Below are positions 1 through 6,314 of a stretch of 6,364 bases of DNA, piece after piece. The DNA comes from Flavobacteriales bacterium CG_4_9_14_3_um_filter_32_8 (GTDB lineage: Bacteria > Bacteroidota > Bacteroidia > Flavobacteriales_E > Vicingaceae). Position numbers and translations under genes: made by a program. The DNA lies in assembly GCA_002790175.1 (NCBI GenBank), contig PFUQ01000046.1, forward strand, positions 1 to 6,364, given 5' to 3'. The notes beneath the pieces were generated by a model that made no database searches, was not told the origin of the DNA, and worked only from the letters and a program-made list of their open reading frames with translations. Positions within the stretch are counted from its first letter, which is position 1. Each line of letters opens with the position of its first letter.

Positions 1-1455
1 TTTGTAAAGTAAAGAAGTTAATATGGCATTTAAACCAACAGATTTACCCTGTCCAGTTGCTCCAGCCATTAATAGGTGAGGCATTTTTGTTAAATCAAAA
101 ACATAAGTTTCATTGGTAATGGTTTTTCCTAAAACTATAGGAAGCTCCATTTTTGCATTTTGAAATTTATCGGAAGCAATAACAGATTTCATTGATACGA
201 TTTCTGGATTTAGATTGGGAACTTCAATTCCTATGGTTCCTTTTCCAGGCATTGGTGCAATAATTCGAATACCTAAAGCGGCAAGGCTAAGGGCAATGTC
301 ATCCTCCAAGTTTTTTATTTTAGATATTCGAACTCCTGCTTCTGGTATAATTTCATAAAGTGTTACTGTGGGTCCAATAGTAGCTTTTATACTGGCAATT
401 TTAATATTGTAATTGGCAAGAGTTTCTAAAATCCTGTTTTTGTTGGCTTCTAATTCTTCTTGGGTTACCTTTTTTTGAGTATTTCCGAAATCTTTCAACA
501 AATCAATTGAAGGTAATTGATAAGAAGATAAATCAAGTGTTGGGTCGTATTCTCCAAATTCACTTACTTTACTATTTACCTCTTCATCACTTAATATTTC
601 ATCTTTTATTTCTGACTCTTCAATCAAAAATTCAACTTCTTCATTTTTTTTTGAAGTGATAGGAGGATTGGTTATTACAGTTGATAGCTCGATAAAATCT
701 TCATCTTCTTTAATTTCTTCAACTTCTTCCTCCAATCCGTAGTCGAAATCATTGGTTGGCGAAATGACTGAGTTTTTGTTATCATTTTTTGCCTCTAACG
801 AATCATCGTTATTAACTTCTTCCTTTGGAGATGAAAAAACAGTAAACGAGATGTTAAAATTGATAACTAAAAACAACAATAAAGAGAGCGCTAAAAACAG
901 AAGAATTCCGATATTTCCGATAAAACTGCTTAACCATAAATTAGCTTGATAGCCAAAAGCTCCACCTAAAATCGGAAGGGCATGAAAAAAGTAGCTTAAG
1001 AAAATGGATCCCCAAACAAGAGAAAATATGGAATAAGCAAATGTTTTTCCTAAAGGCAACAATTTTACTTTAAATAAGATGCGAAACCCTAAAACAAAAC
1101 TTAATAAAATAAATAAAAAGGAGGCAACTCCAAACCCATTAAAAATGAATTGATGTGAGAAATAAGCTCCTAATTTCCCTGCCCAATTTTCTGCTTGAAT
1201 GCTAGGATTATTCCAATAATTATCAACAATGTTTTGATCTACTTTCCAAGTAAATAGATACGATGAAAAAGCAAGTAGTAAAAAAGCTGAAGAAACTAAA
1301 ATAAAAACACCAATAGACTTGGATAATTTTTCATTAGTTACTAAATCAGAAAAAAAAGTACTCACCTTTTTAATAGGGTTATCTTCGCTAGATGCCTTTT
1401 TATTGGAGCTTTGTTTCGAATTAGTATCTTCTGTTTTATATAGATTCTTAGACAT
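1..1455 (-). CDS. ftsK: DNA translocase FtsK (N-terminal part, cut by window edge)
   Basis: This is the first 485 codons of an FtsK/SpoIIIE-family ATPase, which pumps DNA through the division septum and helps resolve chromosome dimers. The ATG at 1453-1455 begins MSKNLYKTED and the frame stays open to base 1. Four hydrophobic segments (about residues 48-69, 103-128, 137-158 and 175-200) form the membrane anchor. A strongly acidic, low-complexity linker follows (about 211-300, rich in E, D, N and S). The alpha/beta translocase core starts near residue 330 (TQEELEANKNRI) and includes GPTVTLYEI (361-369) and APMPGKGTIGIEVPN (400-414). Walker A is GATGQGKS at residues 465-472 (bases 40-63). Walker B, the rest of the motor and the DNA-reading gamma domain lie outside the window. 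A four-segment anchor with a short linker fits Bacteroidota FtsK. The lipoprotein gene lies 143 bp upstream on the same strand. The family call is secure; nothing visible is broken. Confidence 0.96.
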   Translation of the reverse strand, partial: MSKNLYKTEDTNSKQSSNKKASSEDNPIKKVSTFFSDLVTNEKLSKSIGVFILVSSAFLLLAFSSYLFTWKVDQNIVDNYWNNPSIQAENWAGKLGAYFSHQFIFNGFGVASFLFILLSFVLGFRILFKVKLLPLGKTFAYSIFSLVWGSIFLSYFFHALPILGGAFGYQANLWLSSFIGNIGILLFLALSLLLFLVINFNISFTVFSSPKEEVNNDDSLEAKNDNKNSVISPTNDFDYGLEEEVEEIKEDEDFIELSTVITNPPITSKKNEEVEFLIEESEIKDEILSDEEVNSKVSEFGEYDPTLDLSSYQLPSIDLLKDFGNTQKKVTQEELEANKNRILETLANYNIKIASIKATIGPTVTLYEIIPEAGVRISKIKNLEDDIALSLAALGIRIIAPMPGKGTIGIEVPNLNPEIVSMKSVIASDKFQNAKMELPIVLGKTITNETYVFDLTKMPHLLMAGATGQGKSVGLNAILTSLLYK

Positions 1456-1477
1456 TAAACATCATTAATATAGCTAT

Positions 1478-1485
1478 CAAAGATA
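1478..1485 (-). promoter_or_regulatory. Possible -7 promoter element for ftsK
   Basis: On the minus strand this reads TATCTTTG, an exact match to the Bacteroidota -7 consensus TAnnTTTG, 22 bases before the ftsK ATG. I see no TTG/TTTG -33 element at the usual 17-23 base spacing, and an AT-rich region gives such matches by chance. The rest of 1456-1598 is AT-rich intergenic sequence with no convincing terminator for the upstream lipoprotein gene, so read-through into ftsK is possible. Confidence 0.3.
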
Positions 1486-1598
1486 TTAATAACAAACGCC
1501 ATTAAATAGGAATAAATTGCTACTAAATAACAACTGATTGTGAATAACAATGAATAAAAAAGGAAGGGTTTTAAAAGTTATGGAGGTATTTAAAAGGG

Positions 1599-2306
1599 TT
1601 AATTAAAACTATCGAAAATCTCTTGCATTTCCTTGTCCATTTTTACCTCAGAAATAGCTTCATATTTTGCATCAATTTCAAAATCACCATTATCAATTTC
1701 AGTAAATTTTATATCTTTAGCTTCAAACTTCATGTGAACTCCATATTTTTCATATTGATACTCCAACATTACTCCATCAATGTCACTAAATTGATTGCAC
1801 CAATTAGGATTATTAATTTTAATTTTATCGGTATAATAAACTGTAAAAACATCACGATCTTCATTATTCATAGTAACTATCGCTTTTTTGCAGAGGTAAT
1901 TAAGAATTATTTTGGTTTCATCTGTTAGTTTGATGTTGTATTTTGGTGAGTTTGATAAGGATTTTTTTATGTTTTCACCTTTAAGCGTTAAAATGTATTT
2001 TTTGTTAATCAATTTTACCATTTGTGAAAATTGATTTTGTTCTTGGTCAACAACGATATTCGTTTTAAACATTCCCATTCCAGCAGTCATGTGAGTTACG
2101 TATTTATCATCTTTAAATTTTAAAACCATTTTTTTGGGCATAAAATCAAACATCAAATTACGTTTATCCATCTTAGGATAACTTACCTTATAAATAATGA
2201 TTCCTTGAGATTCTATTGATGAATCACCTCCACATCCGATGATAACGGAAATAGAAACAATTGCAATTAAGATATGAATTACCTTTTTCAATTTTGATGA
2301 ATACAC
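1599..2306 (-). CDS. Small lipoprotein of unknown function
   Basis: This encodes a protein of about 230-235 residues with a lipoprotein signal peptide. Read from the GTG at 2304-2306 it begins MYSSKLKKVIHILIAIVSI, then SVIIGC, a lipobox with the lipidated Cys at residue 25. The following GGDSS suggests export and anchoring in a membrane by a lipid. No ATG lies before the lipobox; an in-frame TTG at 2289-2291 would give the more typical MKKVIHILIAIVSISVIIGC. The mature part has no transmembrane segment and is rich in Lys, Asp and Ile, with alternating beta-like stretches. Landmarks are GIIIYKVSYP near the start, a VYYTDKIKINNPNWCNQF segment and GVMLEYQYEKYGVHMKFEAKDI. This loosely resembles Bacteroidota secreted proteins of the DUF4412/GLPGLI kind (a YT-D-I segment followed by a G-x-x-LEY segment), but I cannot confirm that. 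Two Cys remain in the mature region besides the lipid-bearing one. It is transcribed toward ftsK and divergently from arginase. Confidence 0.85.
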   Translation of the reverse strand: MYSSKLKKVIHILIAIVSISVIIGCGGDSSIESQGIIIYKVSYPKMDKRNLMFDFMPKKMVLKFKDDKYVTHMTAGMGMFKTNIVVDQEQNQFSQMVKLINKKYILTLKGENIKKSLSNSPKYNIKLTDETKIILNYLCKKAIVTMNNEDRDVFTVYYTDKIKINNPNWCNQFSDIDGVMLEYQYEKYGVHMKFEAKDIKFTEIDNGDFEIDAKYEAISEVKMDKEMQEIFDSFN

Positions 2307-2490
2307 TAGCTACAAATATATCATTATTTTTAAAGTAAATTAGACTAGGTAGAATATTTACCATACGAAAGGCAAATAATGATAGATATAATGATTTTTG
2401 ATGGAAATGTAATCCATTTTCGATAACTTCGAACCCTATTTTAATGAAGTTAATCAGTTAAAATTAGAAAAAGTGCCTTAAGTTTTCTTT
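2307..2490. other. Divergent intergenic region, lipoprotein/arginase
   Basis: This 184-bp AT-rich spacer must hold the promoters of both divergent units. For the minus strand it contains the TATATTTG element at 2313-2320. For the arginase side I find no clean TAnnTTTG. The nearest match is TAAGTTTT at 2479-2486, too close to the ATG to be a convincing -7 element. Two small inverted repeats lie here: ATGGA/TCCAT (2401-2405 and 2413-2417, 7-base loop) and TAACTTC/GAAGTTA (2424-2430 and 2446-2452, 15-base spacer). Either could be an operator or chance. No small ORF or RNA gene is apparent. Confidence 0.5.
2313..2320 (-). promoter_or_regulatory. Candidate -7 promoter element for the lipoprotein gene
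   Basis: On the minus strand this reads TATATTTG, an exact match to TAnnTTTG, ending six bases before the GTG start of the lipoprotein gene. A -33 TTTG is not evident; only an AT-rich stretch with TTTA lies at about the right distance. If the element is used, transcription would begin within a few bases of the GTG. That would favour the downstream TTG at 2289-2291 as the real start. Confidence 0.4.
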
Positions 2491-3453
2491 ATGAAAAAGA
2501 TAGTAATAATAAAAAATAGATCAGATATTGGAGCAGGAACTCGTGGTGCCGATATGGGAATTGATGCAATTGAAATAGCCGCAATTAACAGTGGTAGTGA
2601 TTATTTTAATCGGTATGATTATGAAGATGTTGAAACAGTAAATGAAGCTGTTTATGAAAAACAACAAACTCCTTATGCAAAAAGAATAGGTAAAGTATTG
2701 GAAGTTTGTGTTAAACTAAGCAATTCTGTTCAACATTCATTGCGTGATAATTCCTTTCCAATTGTATTGTCGGGCGATCATTCTTCTGCTTTAGGAACAA
2801 TAAGTGGTATTAAAACAGCATTTCCAAATAAAAGATTGGGTGTGGTTTGGATAGATGCACATGCAGATCTTCATTCGCCCTACACTACTCCTTCTGGCAA
2901 TATACATGGAATGCCTTTAGCAGCTGCTTTGGCGAACGATAATTTAGAAAGAAAAGTAAATGAGGTGACTCCTGAAACCAATAAAAATTGGGAAGGCATG
3001 AAAAATATTGGAGCTATTTCCCCAAAAGTTTTACCTACTGATGTGGTGTATTTTGGCGTTCGATCTACTGAAGAACCTGAAGAATTTGCGATTGCAAAAT
3101 ATGGCATCAAAAATTACAAAGTTCATGAAGTTCGGTATCGAGGAATAAATGTTTGTGTTTCAGAAGCTTTAGAAAAGTTAAAAAATTGTGATTTAATTTA
3201 TATCTCTTTTGATGTAGATAGTTTGGATTGTGATTTAATTTCTAAGGGAACAGGAACTCCTTGCTCTAAAGGATTTGACCAAGAAGAGGTAAAACAAATT
3301 ATTAATAAGATTATTGAAAGCGGAAAAGTTACTTGTGTGGAGATAGTGGAAGTTAACCCTTGTTTAGATAACAAAGGAAATGCAATGGCCGAAACCGCTT
3401 TTGATGTTATCAATGATTTTACACAAAGTTTAGAAAAATATTGTTTGAAGTAA
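2491..3453 (+). CDS. Arginase (ureohydrolase family)
   Basis: This is a 320-residue manganese ureohydrolase, most likely arginase, which hydrolyses L-arginine to L-ornithine and urea in the cytoplasm. The opening SDIGAGTRGADMGIDAI is typical of Bacteroidota arginases. Metal-binding motifs are all present: SGDHS with His97, DAHAD with Asp122, His124 and Asp126, and SFDVDS with Asp241 and Asp243. His139 in SGNIHGMPLA matches the catalytic proton-shuttle His of arginases, and Glu287 in EVNP matches the substrate guanidinium-binding Glu. The SGNxHG loop and the EVNP motif favour arginase over agmatinase or formimidoylglutamase, and the length is normal. Oddities: Cys247 stands where the usual SxDP has Pro, Cys258 lies in the GTGTP loop, and RSTEEPEE (191-198) replaces the more common RDTExPE. 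The ATG at 2491 begins MKKIVIIK. The stop codon shares one base with the argS start (TAATG), so coupled expression is likely. Substrate is inferred from family only. Confidence 0.9.
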   Translation: MKKIVIIKNRSDIGAGTRGADMGIDAIEIAAINSGSDYFNRYDYEDVETVNEAVYEKQQTPYAKRIGKVLEVCVKLSNSVQHSLRDNSFPIVLSGDHSSALGTISGIKTAFPNKRLGVVWIDAHADLHSPYTTPSGNIHGMPLAAALANDNLERKVNEVTPETNKNWEGMKNIGAISPKVLPTDVVYFGVRSTEEPEEFAIAKYGIKNYKVHEVRYRGINVCVSEALEKLKNCDLIYISFDVDSLDCDLISKGTGTPCSKGFDQEEVKQIINKIIESGKVTCVEIVEVNPCLDNKGNAMAETAFDVINDFTQSLEKYCLK

Positions 3454-5231
3454 TGGAAAAATTGTTGATAGATAAGGTTGTTGAAGGAATTAAACATTTG
3501 TATGGTGTCAAAATTGATGAGAAACTAGTTCAGGTTCAAAAAACTAGACAAGAATTTGCTGGAGATTTAACCGTAGTAGTTTTTCCATTTTTAAAGATAT
3601 CGAAAAAATCACCAGAACTAACCGCTGGAGATATAGGAAACTTCATCAAGGAGAACATTGAAGAAATTGTTGGTTATAATGTTGTTAAAGGATTTTTGAA
3701 TTTTTCTATCACATCTACTTATTGGCTAAATGTTTTTAATACGATTTCTAAAACAACCAATTACGGTTTTGCTAAGCCCAATTCGGGCAATACTATTATG
3801 GTGGAGTATTCTTCTCCAAACACGAACAAACCTTTACATCTTGGGCATTTACGAAACAATTTTTTAGGTTATGCAGTTGCCGAAATTTTAAAAGCATTGG
3901 GACATCAAGTGGTAAAAACCCAAATCATCAACGATCGAGGAATACACATTTGCAAAAGTATGTTGGCTTGGCAAAAATTTGGAAAAGGCGAAACACCAGA
4001 AAATTCTGGTTTAAAAGGCGACCATTTGGTTGGGAAGTATTATGTGGAGTTTGATAAAGCATACAAAGAAGAAATAAAAACATTGGTTGAGAAAGGAGTT
4101 GACAAGGAACTAGCAGAGAAAGAAGCTTCAATATTTGTAAAGGCTCAAGAAATGCTTCGCAAATGGGAAGATGGAGATGAGGAAGTAAGAACTCTATGGA
4201 AAAAGATGAACAGTTGGGTGTACGATGGTTTTGCCGTTACTTACCAAACCATGGGGGTAAATTTTGATGAATTGTATTACGAATCTGACACTTATTTGTT
4301 AGGAAAAGATGTGGTTGCCGAAGGGTTGGCAAAAAAAATATTTTACCAAAAAGAAGACAACTCAGTTTGGTGCGATTTAAGCTCTGAAAAAATAGACGAT
4401 AAATTATTGTTAAGAAGCGATGGCACTTCTGTTTATATGACACAAGATGTGGGAACAGCTATTGAACGTTATAAAAAACACCCTGATTTAAGCGGAATGA
4501 TTTATACGGTGGGGAATGAACAAAACCATCATTTTAAGGTTTTATTTGCCATCCTTAAAAAATTAGGATATCAATGGGCTGATGGATGTTTTCACTTATC
4601 GTATGGAATGATAGAATTACCAGAAGGTAAAATGAAATCACGAGAGGGAACTGTTGTAGATGCGGATGATTTGATGGAAATGATGGTGAATGATGCCAAA
4701 GAAATGACGCAAAATCGTGGACAAATAGAAGGAATGACCAATGAAGAAAAAGAAGCACTTTATGCTACCATTGGTTTGGGAAGTTTAAAGTATTTTTTAT
4801 TGAAAGTTGATCCAAAAAAAGGCATGGTTTTTAATCCAGCCGAATCCATCGATTTAAACGGCAATACGGGTCCTTTTATACAATATGCTCATGCTCGAAT
4901 ACAATCATTATTAAGAAAAGCAGCAGAATTGGGTTTTTCAAAAAAATACCAAGCTGTAGAAATGAATGAGAAAGAGCTAGAACTAATTAAATTAATGAAC
5001 GATTATCCTGTAATTATTAAAGAAGCAGGAGCTAATTACAGCCCAGCATTAATTGCCAATTATATTTTTAATCTGGTAAAAGAGTTTAACAACTTCTACC
5101 AAACAGTTCCAATATTAAAAGAAGAAGATTTAGAAAAATTAGCTTTTAGAATCTGTTTATCAGAAACTATTGGTAAAATAATTAAATCTACCATGTCGCT
5201 ATTAGGAGTAAAAGTACCCGATAAAATGTAA
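3453..5231 (+). CDS. argS: Arginyl-tRNA synthetase
   Basis: This is a 592-residue class I aminoacyl-tRNA synthetase that charges tRNA-Arg with arginine in the cytoplasm; it is an essential function. The N-terminal additional domain covers about residues 1-85, with the typical EFAGDLTVVVFPF. The Rossmann catalytic domain carries VEYSSPNTNKPLHLGHLRN, with the HIGH motif as HLGH (129-132). The KMSKS loop appears as KMKSR (393-397) followed by EGTVVDADDL, a form I recall from Bacteroidota ArgRS, so it is not a lesion. The DALR-type anticodon-binding domain runs from about 470 (NGNTGPFIQYAHARIQSLLR) to the C-terminal LLGVKVPDKM. I chose the ATG at 3453-3455 (MEKLLIDKVV) rather than the in-frame TTG at 3441. 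The ATG overlaps the arginase stop in TAATG, and the family N-terminus begins here. The hydrolase ATG follows the stop after one base. The gene is intact and of normal length. Confidence 0.97.
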   Translation: MEKLLIDKVVEGIKHLYGVKIDEKLVQVQKTRQEFAGDLTVVVFPFLKISKKSPELTAGDIGNFIKENIEEIVGYNVVKGFLNFSITSTYWLNVFNTISKTTNYGFAKPNSGNTIMVEYSSPNTNKPLHLGHLRNNFLGYAVAEILKALGHQVVKTQIINDRGIHICKSMLAWQKFGKGETPENSGLKGDHLVGKYYVEFDKAYKEEIKTLVEKGVDKELAEKEASIFVKAQEMLRKWEDGDEEVRTLWKKMNSWVYDGFAVTYQTMGVNFDELYYESDTYLLGKDVVAEGLAKKIFYQKEDNSVWCDLSSEKIDDKLLLRSDGTSVYMTQDVGTAIERYKKHPDLSGMIYTVGNEQNHHFKVLFAILKKLGYQWADGCFHLSYGMIELPEGKMKSREGTVVDADDLMEMMVNDAKEMTQNRGQIEGMTNEEKEALYATIGLGSLKYFLLKVDPKKGMVFNPAESIDLNGNTGPFIQYAHARIQSLLRKAAELGFSKKYQAVEMNEKELELIKLMNDYPVIIKEAGANYSPALIANYIFNLVKEFNNFYQTVPILKEEDLEKLAFRICLSETIGKIIKSTMSLLGVKVPDKM

Positions 5232-5232
5232 T

Positions 5233-6090
5233 ATGCTTATTGTAAGAAACATAGTTATTGAAGGCAAACATCAAAAGCCAATTTTATTAGATTTTGGTTA
5301 TCAACCTAATGGAATGCCACATCCGATAGTTGTTTTTGCCCACGGATTTAAAGGGTTTAAAGATTGGGGTCATTTTAATAAAGTAATGGAATATTTTATT
5401 GAAAATGGTTTTGCTTTTGTAAAATTTAATTTTTCACACAATGGAGGTACAGTCGAACAACCTATTGATTTTCCAGATTTAGAAGCTTTTGGTAATAACA
5501 ATTATACCAAGGAATTAGACGATTTAAGTACGGTAATCGATTGGATAGAAAATAACAACCTTATTGCTGATAAAGAAATTAATAAGCAGCAAATTTATTT
5601 AATAGGGCACAGTAGAGGAGGAGGAATTTCCATATTAGCAGCTCATGAAGATAATCGAATAAAAAAAGTAGTTACTTGGGCTGCAGTTGCCGATTTGATC
5701 AATAGATATTCAGAAGAGCAAATTAGTTATTGGAAAAAAGCAGGTGTTATCTACGTTGAAAACTCAAGAACAAATCAGCAAATGCCATTATACTACCAGT
5801 TAGCTGAAAATACATTAAACAATAAAGTTAGATTTAATGTAGAATTAGCTGCTAAAAATCTGACTATCCCGCATTTGATTATTCATGGAACAAAAGATGA
5901 AGCAGTTCCAGTAAATGAAGCTAGCAAAATAAATCAGTGGAATAGTACTTCCCAACTTTTTATTATTGAAGGGGCAGGACATGCCTTTGGAGCATCACAT
6001 CCATTTTCCTCAACTACTTTTCCGCCATACGCACAAATCGTTTTAGATAAAACATTAGATTTTCTAAAAAATAAAAGCTCTTTATATTAG
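5233..6090 (+). CDS. Alpha/beta hydrolase, substrate unknown
   Basis: This is a 285-residue alpha/beta-hydrolase-fold serine hydrolase. The oxyanion-hole region is VVFAHGFKGFKDWGHF (33-48), the nucleophile elbow GHSRGG has Ser127, the acid is probably Asp222 in IHGTKDEAVP, and the base is His250 in GAGHAFG. All three triad residues are present and in order, so the enzyme should be active. The HGFKGFKDW motif and a probable lid of roughly residues 155-205 resemble dienelactone-hydrolase-like or prolyl-oligopeptidase-like esterases. Substrate cannot be read from sequence. There is no signal peptide or membrane segment, so it is probably cytoplasmic. The ATG at 5233-5235 lies one base after the argS stop, so it is probably the last gene of the arginase-argS transcript. 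No functional link to arginine is evident. The reading frame ends with TAG at 6088-6090. Confidence 0.9.
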   Translation: MLIVRNIVIEGKHQKPILLDFGYQPNGMPHPIVVFAHGFKGFKDWGHFNKVMEYFIENGFAFVKFNFSHNGGTVEQPIDFPDLEAFGNNNYTKELDDLSTVIDWIENNNLIADKEINKQQIYLIGHSRGGGISILAAHEDNRIKKVVTWAAVADLINRYSEEQISYWKKAGVIYVENSRTNQQMPLYYQLAENTLNNKVRFNVELAAKNLTIPHLIIHGTKDEAVPVNEASKINQWNSTSQLFIIEGAGHAFGASHPFSSTTFPPYAQIVLDKTLDFLKNKSSLY

Positions 6091-6102
6091 TATCCATTGA
6101 TA

Positions 6103-6117
6103 ACTGCTTTTAGCAGT
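6103..6117 (+). other. Small hairpin after the hydrolase gene
   Basis: The inverted repeat ACTGC-TTTTA-GCAGT forms a five-base-pair stem with a five-base loop, starting 12 bases past the hydrolase stop codon. Its place suits an operon end. However, the stem is short and is followed by CCCAAAAAC rather than a T-run, so an intrinsic terminator is doubtful; it could also be chance or a 3'-end stabilising hairpin. Confidence 0.25.
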
Positions 6118-6165
6118 CCCAAAAACATCAAAATAAAAAAAAATAGAATAAATACAGGTTAGAAT

Positions 6166-6195
6166 TTTGCAGATTTAAATTTTTAGTTACTTTTG
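6166..6195 (+). promoter_or_regulatory. Bacteroidota-type promoter for the tRNA cluster
   Basis: TTTG at 6166-6169 and TACTTTTG at 6188-6195 match the Bacteroidota primary sigma-factor consensus TTTG / TAnnTTTG with an 18-base spacer. It is the only two-part match I found in the window. Transcription should start near 6200-6205, leaving a leader of about 30 bases to be trimmed before tRNA-Gly. The position directly upstream of a stable-RNA cluster supports the call. Confidence 0.65.
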
Positions 6196-6198
6196 CTC

Positions 6199-6214
6199 TC
6201 CCTTGTTTTAGGGA
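6199..6214 (+). other. Hairpin in the tRNA leader
   Basis: TCCCT (6199-6203) and AGGGA (6210-6214) pair around a TGTTTT loop, just at or after the predicted transcription start and 20 bases before tRNA-Gly. A T-rich stretch (TAGTTCTTTT) follows, so it looks slightly like a weak terminator. Since the tRNAs lie downstream, a role in leader processing or no role is more likely. The stem is only five base pairs. Confidence 0.3.
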
Positions 6215-6234
6215 TAGTTCTTTTAAAAAAATAA

Positions 6235-6307
6235 GCGAGAGTAGCTCAGCTGATAGAGCGCCACCTTGCCAAGGTGGAGGTCGCGGGTTTGAACCCCGTC
6301 TCCCGCT
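6235..6307 (+). tRNA. tRNA-Gly (anticodon GCC)
   Basis: This folds as a complete 73-nt cloverleaf. The acceptor stem is GCGAGAG / CTCCCGC with discriminator T73. The D-stem is GCTC/GAGC, the anticodon stem is CCACC/GGTGG with loop TTGCCAA (anticodon GCC at 6268-6270), and the T-stem is GCGGG/CCCGT. CCA is not encoded. Three positions are unusual. The D-loop AGCTGATA has A at position 19 (6253) instead of G. The T-loop TTTGAAC has T at position 56 (6290) instead of C, so the tertiary pair 19-56 would be A-U. Acceptor position 4 (A, 6238) faces C69 (6303), a mismatch. The other stems pair well apart from one G-U (49-65). The gene is probably functional and decodes GGC/GGU. tRNA-Leu follows after seven bases, presumably in the same transcript. 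Confidence 0.95.
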
Positions 6308-6314
6308 CTGTGTT

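Noticed and set aside
752..949. Plus-strand 65-codon open frame
   Set aside because: It lies wholly antisense to the coding sequence of the FtsK linker and last membrane segment and resembles no protein.
1537..1551. ATTGT-GAATA-ACAAT inverted repeat and the repeated TGAATAA in the ftsK upstream region
   Set aside because: Five-base AT-rich stem and short repeats are expected by chance in such sequence; no T-run or other context supports a terminator or operator.
3441..3443. TTG at 3441 as an upstream start for ArgRS
   Set aside because: It adds four residues (MFEV) inside the arginase gene; the ATG at 3453 in the TAATG overlap is a better start and fits the family N-terminus.
4621..4670. 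ArgRS signature loop KMKSR instead of KMSKS, as a possible defective enzyme
   Set aside because: ArgRS commonly deviates from KMSKS, and I recall KMKSREGTVV as the usual Bacteroidota form; the rest of the protein is intact.
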